23,443 nt of DNA from an uncultured Gammaproteobacteria bacterium (GTDB lineage Bacteria > Pseudomonadota > Gammaproteobacteria > Nitrosococcales > Methylophagaceae), in NCBI GenBank assembly GCA_913058195.1, contig CAJXPP010000010.1, forward strand, positions 1 through 23,443, written 5' to 3'. The translations under genes were made by a program, and so were the position numbers. Positions 7,809-15,678 of this stretch are shown here, piece by piece. How positions within the stretch are numbered: position 1 is the first letter of the stretch; the number at the start of each line of letters is the position of its first letter. Below the pieces are notes generated by a model. It ran no database searches. It was given only the letters and a program-made list of their open reading frames with translations, and had not been told where the DNA came from.

Positions 7809-8126
7809 TTAACTCGCTTTAACTTCGTCTACCATTGTTTTCAAGTCGCCATTTTCAAACATTTCCATAATAATGTCACAACCACCTACTAGGTCGCCAC
7901 CAATATATAATTGAGGGAATGTTGGCCAGTCTGCATAACGGTGTAAATTTGAACGTACTTCTGGTTCAGCTAGTACATCAATGTAAGCATATTCTGCACC
8001 ACATTGAGATAGTGCTTGAGAAGCACGACTAGAGAAACCACATTGTGGGAATTCTGGTGAGCCTTTCATAAATAAAATAATACCGTTTGATTCGATTGAT
8101 TGTTTGATCGTTTCCATTATGTCCAT
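7809..8126 (-). CDS. grxD: Monothiol CGFS glutaredoxin (Grx4 family)
   Basis: A 105-residue single-domain monothiol glutaredoxin. The active site is Cys29-Gly-Phe-Ser32 in KGSPEFPQCGFS, with the later WPTFPQLYIGGDLVGGCDI block that binds glutathione. Family members bind [2Fe-2S] with glutathione and act in Fe-S cluster trafficking with BolA proteins. An AGAAGG site upstream supports the ATG at 8126; Met4 is an alternative start. It is the first gene of a compact grxD-clpS-clpA unit, with 8 and 21 bp gaps. E. coli grxD is not next to clpS, so this linkage is worth noting. Confidence 0.95.
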   Translation of the reverse strand: MDIMETIKQSIESNGIILFMKGSPEFPQCGFSSRASQALSQCGAEYAYIDVLAEPEVRSNLHRYADWPTFPQLYIGGDLVGGCDIIMEMFENGDLKTMVDEVKAS

Positions 8127-8157
8127 TGACAGTTCTACCTTCTATTTTAGATTAATT

Positions 8158-8186
8158 AACTAATACCCTAAATGGGGTGATTAGTT
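8158..8186 (-). terminator. Probable serB terminator hairpin
   Basis: The arms AACTAATACCC and GGGTGATTAGTT form an 11-bp stem with one bulged base, just after the serB stop on the minus strand. It is followed on that strand by moderately T-rich sequence (TTAATTAATCTAAAAT). This suggests serB ends here and grxD has its own start. Confidence 0.5.
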
Positions 8187-8205
8187 GAAATTTCAAGTTA
8201 TACGC

Positions 8206-9042
8206 TTAACTAAGTTGTAATAATCCTACTACTGCATCTAAACCACAATAGTTTATTGCAGTATCAGCCTGCTGTTGTACTGTTGGTTTGGCATGATAAG
8301 CGATACTTAACCCGGCTTCTTTCATCATCAACAAGTCATTTGCGCCATCGCCCATCGCAACAACTTGAGAGGGCGTAATATTGAGCTTCTCACAATGTGA
8401 CAATAAGAAATCTGCTTTTGACTGCCCACCACAAATATCGCCTACAACCTCACCTGTTAACTTTCCATCCTTTTCAGCCAGCACATTTGCCATCGTAAAG
8501 TCGAGACCTAAACGTTCTTTTAAACGTTGCGTAAAGAATGTAAAACCACCTGAAACCAAGGCTGTTTTAATCCCTTTACTTTGCAATGCTTTCATCATTA
8601 ATTCTGCACCAGGGTTGAGTTGCAAGCGCTCCTTATAGACACGTTCTAATGCGCTAACTTCCAAGCCCTTTAATAATGACACTCGCTGACGTAATGAAGT
8701 TTCAAAATCGATTTCACCACGCATTGCTGATTCGGTGATCGCGGCAACTTGAGGCTTAACATTAATAAAATCGGCAATTTCATCCACACATTCAATATTG
8801 ATTAGTGTTGAATCCATATCGGTCACTAATAATTTAACGGTGACCGGTTCAAAGTCATCAGGCAGTAAATTAATATCCAAATCATATGATGATTTCAGTG
8901 CATTTAAGTCAGTGCCTGATACTGATTGACATGTAATCGTTGTATAAACTGGATTATAGTTAAGCTTGCCCGCTATTTGTGCTGCAATTTTATCTGCAAT
9001 ATCACGTGACAGCGCTTGACCTTGTAGTACTAATGTCGTCAT
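8206..9042 (-). CDS. serB: Phosphoserine phosphatase
   Basis: A 278-residue HAD-superfamily phosphatase catalysing the last step of serine biosynthesis from 3-phosphoglycerate. The motif DMDSTL has nucleophile Asp75 and acid/base Asp77. It is followed by ECVDEIAD, the motif II serine in LVSGGFTFF, and the Mg-binding GDGANDLLMM, then AYHAKPTVQQQAD. The ~70-residue N-terminal region is shorter than in E. coli SerB (322 residues) but precedes the catalytic domain in the same way. AGAG upstream of the ATG serves as ribosome-binding site. Hairpins on both sides suggest a monocistronic gene. Confidence 0.96.
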   Translation of the reverse strand: MTTLVLQGQALSRDIADKIAAQIAGKLNYNPVYTTITCQSVSGTDLNALKSSYDLDINLLPDDFEPVTVKLLVTDMDSTLINIECVDEIADFINVKPQVAAITESAMRGEIDFETSLRQRVSLLKGLEVSALERVYKERLQLNPGAELMMKALQSKGIKTALVSGGFTFFTQRLKERLGLDFTMANVLAEKDGKLTGEVVGDICGGQSKADFLLSHCEKLNITPSQVVAMGDGANDLLMMKEAGLSIAYHAKPTVQQQADTAINYCGLDAVVGLLQLS

Positions 9043-9086
9043 ATATCTACTCTGAAGTGAAATTTAAATACATAGTTCAAATACAA

Positions 9087-9123
9087 TATCGGCGAGACTG
9101 ATTATTCAATCAGCTCGCCGATA
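9087..9123 (-). terminator. Strong ppa terminator hairpin
   Basis: The arms TATCGGCGAG-A-CTGATT (9087-9103) and AATCAGCTCGCCGATA (9108-9123) form a 16-bp stem with a single bulged A and a four-base loop. On the minus strand it is followed by ATTGTATTTG. It lies just beyond the ppa stop and upstream of serB, so it probably ends ppa transcription. Confidence 0.7.
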
Positions 9124-9148
9124 AAGTGTTTATATCTAGCTATTGTTA

Positions 9149-9688
9149 CTAGAACTGAGGCTTAATAGGCTCAGCATTATAACGCTCTAGACTCGCCATG
9201 ATTTCTGCGTGCGCTTCTTCACGTCCAACCCAACCTTCAAGCTTGACCCACTTGTTCTTTTCTAGATCTTTATAATGCTCAAAGAAATGAGACAACTGTG
9301 ATAATAAACGTGGTGACAAATCACCAATATCTTTTACATCGTCATACATAGGATCATGTGGTACTGCGATAATTTTTGCATCTTCACCAGATTCATCCGT
9401 CATTTTCAACATGCCTACCGGACGACATTGAATCACTGACCCACTGATCAGTGCGTACGGGCTCACAACCAAAACATCAACCGGATCACCATCATCAGAT
9501 AAAGTGTGAGGAACATAGCCATAGTTACATGGATAAAACATAGCTGTGTTCATGAAACGGTCAACAAATAGCGCACCCGTTTCTTTGTCTACTTCATACT
9601 TCACTGGATCAGAATGAGATGGGATTTCAACGATAACATTGATATCACTAGGAAGATTTTTGCCAGATCCAACGCGGTCAAGGTTCAT
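9149..9688 (-). CDS. ppa: Inorganic pyrophosphatase, soluble family I
   Basis: A 179-residue cytosolic Mg-dependent pyrophosphatase that hydrolyses PPi to two phosphates and so pulls nucleic-acid, protein and cofactor synthesis forward. The family I signature DGDPVDV (residues 66-72) supplies three metal-binding aspartates. Other conserved blocks are KYEVDKETGALFVDR, FYPCNYGYVP and KWVKLEGW. Length is close to the E. coli enzyme (about 176). The ATG has a GGAG site about ten bases upstream. The membrane pyrophosphatase hppA lies 1.7 kb away on the opposite strand. Confidence 0.97.
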   Translation of the reverse strand: MNLDRVGSGKNLPSDINVIVEIPSHSDPVKYEVDKETGALFVDRFMNTAMFYPCNYGYVPHTLSDDGDPVDVLVVSPYALISGSVIQCRPVGMLKMTDESGEDAKIIAVPHDPMYDDVKDIGDLSPRLLSQLSHFFEHYKDLEKNKWVKLEGWVGREEAHAEIMASLERYNAEPIKPQF

Positions 9689-9720
9689 AAAGGAATGACT
9701 CCAAAGAATAAAAAGGAGTA

Positions 9721-9726
9721 ATTATA
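9721..9726 (-). promoter_or_regulatory. Candidate ppa -10 element
   Basis: Read on the minus strand this is a perfect TATAAT, 32 bases before the ppa ATG, within a very AT-rich stretch. No good -35 hexamer lies at the usual distance, so the promoter call rests on the -10 alone. Confidence 0.35.
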
Positions 9727-9785
9727 TAAGAAAATACGCCTTAAACATATACACATTGTTTTTCAATAGATTTTTTGGCTCATTA

Positions 9786-9914
9786 TTATGTCTCATATCC
9801 GAATTTTGGGTAATATTTTCCATAATTACGATGCTTGTCTGATTCAGACAGGGATTGATTCCAAAATCCTTTTCCTTGAAATTGCTCTAAAATATAGTCT
9901 GTCGTGCCAATACT
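9786..9914 (-). pseudogene. Possible degraded coding fragment of unknown family
   Basis: A 42-codon open stretch on the minus strand has no start codon and ends in TAA. It has a protein-like composition (for example GKGFWNQSLSESDKHRNYGK, then YYPKFGYET at the C-terminus). A second protein-like stretch in another frame immediately upstream (YSSQTTREVLARQT) would join it through one frameshift near TATATTTTAG. I do not recognise a family. It could equally be chance open sequence in the ppa upstream region. It contains the 15-nt palindrome at 9836-9850. Confidence 0.22.
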
Positions 9915-9957
9915 TCACGTGTTGTTTGTGAACTATAAGCCCTATCAGCCTATAGAT

Positions 9958-10392
9958 TTATTTTTCATGTTTAGTCCACATCTCTGTTCTACCAAAAAGC
10001 GAGAAGCCAATATAGCCTCTAATTTTTAAGGTACTACTATCAATAAGTGTCATTTTGCAGCTATACATTTTGCCATTATTAGGGTCATAAATCCAACCGT
10101 TTCCCCATTTTTTATCACCGAGATATTCAAAGTTATCTAACACAATGACATTTTTTAGGGATCGATTTTTGAGCGCAGAGTCTGGGTTGTGACTATCTTG
10201 TCTATCTTTGCCATCAGTGCTACCGATAATTGTGCCGGTGTAGCGGTTTTGTTGCTGAGTTATCTCTACTAAACCATCACCTTCTTGGTTAACCCATGTG
10301 CCAAGGATAGCAGTCTCATCTATTGGACTTGCATAGGCAACAGTCATAAAACTGCATGTTAAGAGTGTCAGTATTTTGATTAGATCAGGCAT
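9958..10392 (-). CDS. Secreted DUF2147 family protein
   Basis: A 144-residue protein with an N-terminal signal peptide (hydrophobic residues 4-20, probable cleavage after AYA), so probably periplasmic. The mature part matches the DUF2147 pattern: GTWVNQEGDGLVEI near the start, then DSHNPDSALKNRSLKN, GNGWIYDPNNGKMYSCKM and a C-terminal GYIGFSLFGRTEMW. The family's biochemical role is not established; the fold is probably a lipocalin-like beta-barrel (inference). A near-ideal AAAGGAGAT site precedes the ATG. It lies 62 bp after the permease gene in the same direction and may share its transcript. Just past the stop is a weak wobble-containing hairpin (9933-9955) without a U-tract. Confidence 0.85.
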   Translation of the reverse strand: MPDLIKILTLLTCSFMTVAYASPIDETAILGTWVNQEGDGLVEITQQQNRYTGTIIGSTDGKDRQDSHNPDSALKNRSLKNVIVLDNFEYLGDKKWGNGWIYDPNNGKMYSCKMTLIDSSTLKIRGYIGFSLFGRTEMWTKHEK

Positions 10393-10454
10393 TTTATCTC
10401 CTTTAGATTAAGTAACTTTATTTAATGGGATAATCACAAATAATAATATCAACA

Positions 10455-11240
10455 CTACTTAATTAAGTTTATAGCAACCACTAATAAGACAATTGAAAAT
10501 ACTTGTTTCAGTATCTTAACTGGTAAAGTTTTAGTTAACTTAGCGCCTAAAATAGAAAATAAAATACTCATGCTTATAATGCCAAAAAATGCCTGCCAAT
10601 GAATTTGTCCCATCAACCACTTATTATTAACATCATGATGTTGTCCAAAGACAATAAATCCCGTCACAGCAGCAACTGATATTGGAAAACCACACGCAGC
10701 AGAAGTACCTATTGATTTTTGCATAGATTGTTTGGCCATCGTTAAATAAGGCACAACTAATGAGCCACCACCGATTCCTACTAATGCAGAAATAGCGCCC
10801 GCTAGAATTCCAAATAGTGACAGTGACTGTTTCTTTAACAGTTTAGTACTCACTGAAGGTAATTTTGGTATCCACATTTGAATAACCACAGAGAATACAT
10901 ACAGTGCAAAACAACGTTGTAATAAATTGCTCGATACTAATGTAGCTAAATAAGCCCCTACAAGCCCCCCTAAAACCAAACCTGGTACCAACAATTTAAA
11001 TACCAGCCAATTAATATGTTGATACTTATGGTGTGCATAGCTTGATGATAGTGAGGTTATTGTTATGGTCATTAACGATGTACCAATCGCTATATGCATC
11101 AAATTCTGTTCCGGCAATGCTTGCCAGGTGAAAACAGCCATAAGACTTGGTACCACAATCAAGCCGCCTCCCAAGCCCAGCAGGCCAGAAAACATCCCAG
11201 TAATAACCCCTATTAAGGCAAAAATTATCCATTCAATCAT
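10455..11240 (-). CDS. TauE/SafE (TSUP) family membrane permease
   Basis: A 261-residue inner-membrane protein with about eight hydrophobic helices and the family's internal duplication. GVITGMFSGLLGLGGGLIVVP in the first half is mirrored by GAISALVGIGGGSLVVPYL in the second. TSUP proteins are proposed exporters or importers of sulfite, sulfoacetate and related organic anions, but the substrate cannot be deduced here. The ATG lacks a clear Shine-Dalgarno sequence. It is divergent from hppA across a 138-bp shared upstream region and is followed by the DUF2147 gene. Confidence 0.88.
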   Translation of the reverse strand: MIEWIIFALIGVITGMFSGLLGLGGGLIVVPSLMAVFTWQALPEQNLMHIAIGTSLMTITITSLSSSYAHHKYQHINWLVFKLLVPGLVLGGLVGAYLATLVSSNLLQRCFALYVFSVVIQMWIPKLPSVSTKLLKKQSLSLFGILAGAISALVGIGGGSLVVPYLTMAKQSMQKSIGTSAACGFPISVAAVTGFIVFGQHHDVNNKWLMGQIHWQAFFGIISMSILFSILGAKLTKTLPVKILKQVFSIVLLVVAINLIK

Positions 11241-11378
11241 AAATAACTAATTTCAATCATTCTCACTCCAACTTTACACCGTCCAACAATACAGGTATAA
11301 AAATGATTGCACTACAAACATCAAAGTATTACAAAGTCACATCCGATAGTTAATTTAATAATTAGTGAGGTTTAGCCT

Positions 11379-13391
11379 ATGTCTTCGTTAAGTTACATCC
11401 CTGTTGCACTTGGAGTTTTTGGTTTATTTTGCGCATTTCTTTTATATGGAAAAATGAAGTCTGCACCGGCAGGAACCGGCAAAGTGATTGATATTGGTGA
11501 CCAAATCCATCTAGGCGCTATGGTTTTCATGAAGGCAGAGTATTCTCGCCTCGCAATCTTCTGTGTGGTGTGTATAGCTGGACTTGGCTTTTCAGATTTA
11601 GGTTGGAATACGGCTTTTGCCTTTTTCCTAGGTGCTATTTGTTCAGGTAGTGCAGGTTATATTGGTATGTATTCAGCTACTCAAGCGAATGTACGTACTG
11701 CCACAGCAGCCAAAGAACAAGGTGCATCAGCTGCCTTAACGGTCGCTTTTTTCGGTGGGTCCATTATGGGCCTAACAGTCGCTTCTATGGGTCTACTTGG
11801 CTTAGGTGTTTTATACCTTGCCTTCGGTGGTGACCCACATACTGCTCATGTTCTTCATGGCTTTGGTATGGGCGCCTCTTCTGTTGCTCTATTCTCTCGT
11901 GTCGGTGGTGGTATCTTCACCAAAAGTGCCGATGTTGGTGCTGATTTAGTGGGTAAAATCGAAGCAGGAATTCCTGAGGATGATCCCCGTAATCCGGGTG
12001 TTATTGCCGATAATGTCGGTGATAATGTGGGTGATGTTGCAGGTATGGGCTCTGATATTTTTGAATCTTACTGTGGTTCAATGATTGCCAGTATCGCTAT
12101 TGCATCAACAATGAGTGTAGCTGCCGTAGCTACATTAGCTGATAATCAACAAACACTGATGTTTATGCCATTAGCTTTAGCATCAATTGGTTTACTCTGC
12201 TCAATTGTAGGTATTTTTGCCGTTAAGTTCTTCTCAGCTAAAAGCCCTGAAGTTGCATTACGCATCGGCACAATGGGTGCTTCAGTAATATTTATTGCAG
12301 CAGCTTATTTTCTTATCACAAAATTAGGCGGCACTGCTGATTTATGGGTTGCAGTATTAGTCGGCGCAGTCGGCGGCATTATCATCGGCCTAGTGACTGA
12401 GTATTACACTGGTGGTGCACCTGTTAGAAAACTAGCAAAAGATGGTGAAACAGGCCCAGCCACTGTCATAATTAGTGGTTTAGCACTTGGTATGCAATCT
12501 GTTGCTATTCCAGTCATTACTATTGCTGCGATCATATTTGTCTCGAGCAATTATGCTGGTTTGTATGGTGTTGGTATTGCTGCTGTTGGCATGTTGGCTA
12601 CTGTCGGTATTACGATGGCGATTGATGCCTATGGTCCTGTTGCAGATAATGCAGGCGGTATTGCAGAGATGGCCGAAATGGGTAAGCAAACACGTGAAAT
12701 TACTGACTCACTTGATGAGTTAGGTAATACAACGGCTGCTATCGGTAAAGGCTTTGCTATTGGTGCCGCTGCATTAGCTGCATTAGCTCTCATTAGTGCC
12801 TATATCGAAACTATCAACCAAGGTAATGCCGACTTTCAACTGTTAATTAATGATCCTATCGTTTTAGTTGGTATGTTCCTAGGGGGTATTTTTCCATTCC
12901 TAGTCAGTGCTATGACCATGACTGCTGTAGGTGATGCTGCATTCGAAATGATCCATGAAATTCGTCGTCAATTTAGAGAAATTCCTGGTTTATTAGAAGG
13001 CACAGCACAACCCGATAATGCACGCTGTATCGATATTGCCACCAAAGCTGCTTTAAACAAAATGATCATGCCAGGTGTATTAGCCGTGGGGGCTCCCGTA
13101 GTAGTTGGTTTTGGCCTTGGTCCTGAAGCATTGGGCGGTATGCTTGCCGGCGCATTAATTTGCTGTGTCATGATGGCCTTAATGATGGCTAATGCCGGGG
13201 GCGCATGGGACAACGCTAAGAAACACGTTGAAAAAGGTAACCTCGGTGGTAAAGGTTCAGATGTTCACACTGCAGTTGTTGTCGGTGACACAGTGGGTGA
13301 CCCTCTTAAAGATACTTCTGGTCCTGCCATGAACATCTTAATCAATGTAATGGCAATTGTTAGTTTAGTGATTGCACCACTTTTAGTCTAA
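11379..13391 (+). CDS. hppA: Membrane-bound ion-translocating pyrophosphatase (K+-dependent type)
   Basis: A 670-residue, ~16-helix inner-membrane pump coupling PPi hydrolysis to H+ and/or Na+ export. The substrate-site block runs DVGADLVGKIEAGIPEDDP (185-203), then DNVGDNVGD (211-219); a second acidic block is near the C-terminus (GDTVGDPLKDTSGPA). GNTTAAIG (449-456) has Ala453 and Gly456, where K+-independent enzymes carry Lys and Thr, so K+ dependence is predicted. Glu229 in SDIFESY is at the position of the Na+-PPase gate glutamate (ADLFESY type), whereas plant H+-PPases carry it further along the helix. Ion choice therefore stays open. A GTGAGG site eight bases before the ATG fixes the start. 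Confidence 0.96.
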   Translation: MSSLSYIPVALGVFGLFCAFLLYGKMKSAPAGTGKVIDIGDQIHLGAMVFMKAEYSRLAIFCVVCIAGLGFSDLGWNTAFAFFLGAICSGSAGYIGMYSATQANVRTATAAKEQGASAALTVAFFGGSIMGLTVASMGLLGLGVLYLAFGGDPHTAHVLHGFGMGASSVALFSRVGGGIFTKSADVGADLVGKIEAGIPEDDPRNPGVIADNVGDNVGDVAGMGSDIFESYCGSMIASIAIASTMSVAAVATLADNQQTLMFMPLALASIGLLCSIVGIFAVKFFSAKSPEVALRIGTMGASVIFIAAAYFLITKLGGTADLWVAVLVGAVGGIIIGLVTEYYTGGAPVRKLAKDGETGPATVIISGLALGMQSVAIPVITIAAIIFVSSNYAGLYGVGIAAVGMLATVGITMAIDAYGPVADNAGGIAEMAEMGKQTREITDSLDELGNTTAAIGKGFAIGAAALAALALISAYIETINQGNADFQLLINDPIVLVGMFLGGIFPFLVSAMTMTAVGDAAFEMIHEIRRQFREIPGLLEGTAQPDNARCIDIATKAALNKMIMPGVLAVGAPVVVGFGLGPEALGGMLAGALICCVMMALMMANAGGAWDNAKKHVEKGNLGGKGSDVHTAVVVGDTVGDPLKDTSGPAMNILINVMAIVSLVIAPLLV

Positions 13392-13413
13392 GTTTCAACT
13401 GTATCGAAACCAA

Positions 13414-13440
13414 AAAAGGCCACGATAATCGTGGCCTTTT
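13414..13440 (+). terminator. Intrinsic terminator of hppA
   Basis: A perfect 12-bp stem (AAAAGGCCACGA / TCGTGGCCTTTT) with loop TAA, continuing into ATTATTTAT, 22 bases after the hppA stop. The A-tract on the 5' side also gives it a U-tract in the reverse direction. Confidence 0.92.
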
Positions 13441-13576
13441 ATTATTTATACAGCGATATTTGGAGTCAATGTATAAATGCGAGAATAGTATTTATACCTC
13501 CCTAATTATCCCTCATTGTTTATCTCAGAACTCTCACCCTAATTATAAATAACCAAAACTACTTCCTGCTTTAAGC

Positions 13577-13605
13577 TTGATTATCTGATTACAGAGATTT
13601 ATAGT
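13577..13605 (+). promoter_or_regulatory. hspQ: Candidate hspQ promoter
   Basis: TTGATT (13577-13582), a 17-bp spacer, then TATAGT (13600-13605). This predicts a leader of about 80 nt before hspQ. It resembles a sigma-70 promoter. I see no clear match to the sigma-32 pattern, although HspQ is heat-induced in enterobacteria. Confidence 0.5.
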
Positions 13606-13691
13606 TCTTATACGTAAAGGAATTACAGGGAATTATTATTCCCCTTAACTACAAGTTATAAGTTTATCCAAACTGGCAGAGGATCTAAAGC

Positions 13692-14021
13692 ATGGGAAAT
13701 GTAATAAACATTACACAGCTCAAATTTTCTGTTGGCGAGCTAGTACATCATCGCCTTTTCGGCTATCGAGGTGTAATAGTAGATGTCGATAAAAATTTTC
13801 AAGCAACTGAAGAATGGTATCAAGCTGTTGCAAAGTCGCACCCTCCAAAAAATAAGCCCTGGTACCATGTAATTGTGCATGACAGTGAGCAGGCTACGTA
13901 TGTTGCTGAACAAAACTTGGAGACTGATGATGAGCTGGCCCCCATCAACCACCCTATGGTCGAACAATTCTTTTCCAAATTCGAGCATGGCAAGTATAGG
14001 CGCATTGACTTGGATAACTAG
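13692..14021 (+). CDS. hspQ: Heat shock protein HspQ (YccV domain)
   Basis: A 109-residue protein that is almost entirely one YccV/hemimethylated-DNA-binding-like domain. It runs from KFSVGELVHHRLFGYRGVI through KPWYHVIVHDSEQATYVAEQNL to HPMVEQFFSKF. Family members were first described as hemimethylated-oriC-binding and later as a heat-shock factor that enhances Lon specificity. It has a GAGGA site before the ATG and its own upstream promoter candidate. It is separated by 189 bp from rhlE, so joint transcription is possible but not shown. Confidence 0.94.
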   Translation: MGNVINITQLKFSVGELVHHRLFGYRGVIVDVDKNFQATEEWYQAVAKSHPPKNKPWYHVIVHDSEQATYVAEQNLETDDELAPINHPMVEQFFSKFEHGKYRRIDLDN

Positions 14022-14210
14022 CTAAGAAACTCATAACAAATGACTATCTCTGGTCACAGCAGAATTAAAGGCGGTGCTTCCCTTTTAGTTATTACTTACT
14101 TTAGTATCCATATTTAGCTTATTCTTATTCAAAAATCCTGTTCCCTTTTTATATCACTTTGAGGCAGGCATCATCTAGAAATCCTCAATCAATCCAAGGA
14201 ATGTTTATCT

Positions 14211-15482
14211 ATGGCATTTGGCTCTTTAGGCTTGTGTGATGAGTTATTAAAAACCGTTGCAGAGCAAGGTTATACAAAGCCATCACCGATACAAGCTGAA
14301 GCTATTCCGGTAGTACTTAGTCAACGTGATGTTATGGCGGTGGCACAGACTGGCACGGGCAAAACGGCTGGTTTTACACTGCCTATGGTGCAGCTATTGT
14401 CTGGTGGTTCTAGCCCGCAGGCTCTACATGTACATGCCTTAGTCATTACGCCGACCCGTGAGCTTGCTGCTCAGGTTGCCGATAGCGTTCAAAACTACAG
14501 CCGTCATATGAATATTCGCTCTATGGCCGTATTTGGTGGTGTAAGGATTGAACCACAGATAGCCCAGCTGAAAGCTGGTGTGGATGTGCTTATTGCTACG
14601 CCTGGACGTTTGATAGATCTTTATAACCAACAGGCGATTAACTTTGATCAGCTTGAGATATTGGTGTTGGATGAAGCTGATCGCATGTTAGATTTGGGGT
14701 TTATCGACGATATTCTTTGCATCCAAAAGCTATTACCTAACAAGCGTCAAACCTTGATGTTTTCAGCCACGTTTTCTACCGAGATCAAGTCGCTTGCTAA
14801 CGGTATGTTAAATAATCCACGTTTGATTGAAATACCTGCCACGAACAGCACGGTCGATAGTGTTAAACAGATAATACATCCTGTTGATAAAACGCGTAAG
14901 AGTGAGGTGTTGATTCACCTAATTAAAAAGAACAAATGGCATCAGGTTTTGGTTTTTAGTCGCACCAAGAAAGGTGCGGATAGTTTGGTATTGCAGCTAA
15001 AAGATGCCGGTATTAGTGCCGACTCAATCCATGCAAACAGAACCCAGCACGCACGTACTCGAACCTTAGAGGGTTTTAGAAACGGCAATATTGCAGTATT
15101 GGTCGCCACTGATATTGCTGCTCGAGGTATTGATGTAAATCAACTGCCTTGCGTGGTTAACTTTGATCTGCCCTATTTGGCAGAAGATTATGTGCATCGC
15201 ATTGGTCGTACTGGCCGTGCTGGTACCTCTGGTTTAGCGGTTTCATTGTTCAGTGAAGATGAATCAAAGCAGTTACAGTCTATTGAACGTCTCATTGGCC
15301 GACAGTTTGAAGGTGATATTATCCCCGGCTTTGCGCCCAGTGAAAGGATAAAAGCAGACTCAACGGATGATGAGGAGTATGGTAATTTTGAGGCAGATCC
15401 TAAGCCCCAACGTCGAGGCCAATCTCAGAAGCGTAGAAGCCGTGGCGGTAACTCATCTAATCGAAATCGAACACCAAGATAA
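14211..15482 (+). CDS. rhlE: DEAD-box ATP-dependent RNA helicase RhlE
   Basis: A 423-residue DEAD-box protein that remodels RNA, in RhlE's case in ribosome assembly and mRNA decay contexts. In order: Q motif region YTKPSPIQ (21-28), Walker A AQTGTGKT (45-52), PTREL (81-85), DEAD (154-157), SAT (185-187), then RGIDV and HRIGRTGRAG in the second RecA domain. An acidic patch is followed by a basic Arg/Lys/Ser tail (about 393-423), as in RhlE rather than SrmB or DbpA. The N-terminus MAFGSLGLCDELLKTVAEQGY aligns with E. coli RhlE. AAGGA about ten bases upstream supports the start. Confidence 0.93.
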   Translation: MAFGSLGLCDELLKTVAEQGYTKPSPIQAEAIPVVLSQRDVMAVAQTGTGKTAGFTLPMVQLLSGGSSPQALHVHALVITPTRELAAQVADSVQNYSRHMNIRSMAVFGGVRIEPQIAQLKAGVDVLIATPGRLIDLYNQQAINFDQLEILVLDEADRMLDLGFIDDILCIQKLLPNKRQTLMFSATFSTEIKSLANGMLNNPRLIEIPATNSTVDSVKQIIHPVDKTRKSEVLIHLIKKNKWHQVLVFSRTKKGADSLVLQLKDAGISADSIHANRTQHARTRTLEGFRNGNIAVLVATDIAARGIDVNQLPCVVNFDLPYLAEDYVHRIGRTGRAGTSGLAVSLFSEDESKQLQSIERLIGRQFEGDIIPGFAPSERIKADSTDDEEYGNFEADPKPQRRGQSQKRRSRGGNSSNRNRTPR

Positions 15483-15644
15483 AAAATAGCAGCATTACCC
15501 TTTCCTTAAGACATAGAACAAACAGTTTGACTTAGATTTAGTCACCATTAAAAAATAATACTATTGTGGATTCTAAAACTAAGCGTGGAAGCGGTAAGAT
15601 TTTACTAAGTCTAGATAACATTGTAGCTTTGGGATTTGGACTGA

Positions 15645-15672
15645 CGGGCCACCGCAGTATTTGGGTAGCCCG
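15645..15672. terminator. Weak GC-rich hairpin between rhlE and the Lys-rich gene
   Basis: CGGGC (15645-15649) pairs with GCCCG (15668-15672), with an inner ACC/GGT after one mismatch. It is the only GC-rich fold between the converging rhlE and small Lys-rich gene. No U-tract is present on either strand, so its role as terminator is uncertain. Confidence 0.3.
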
Positions 15673-15678
15673 CCTCGC

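Larger units (their letters stand above)
13392..13691. other. 300-bp intergenic region between hppA and hspQ
   Basis: It contains the hppA terminator (13414-13440), then AT-rich sequence with no credible gene. A candidate sigma-70 promoter for hspQ lies at 13577-13605. A small hairpin (GGGAAT/ATTCCC, 13628-13643) falls in the predicted hspQ leader. Confidence 0.6.

Noticed and set aside
9836..9850. TGTCTGA/TCAGACA palindrome as an operator or transposon end
   Set aside because: It is a single copy with no flanking duplication or transposase, and it may simply reflect residual coding sequence.
12480..13213. Open frames on both strands within hppA
   Set aside because: They are shadows of the conserved HppA frame; the translations are low-complexity or unrelated to any family.
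13740..14005. Minus-strand frames opposite hspQ
   Set aside because: HspQ is conserved along its whole length on the plus strand; the antisense frames lack start signals.
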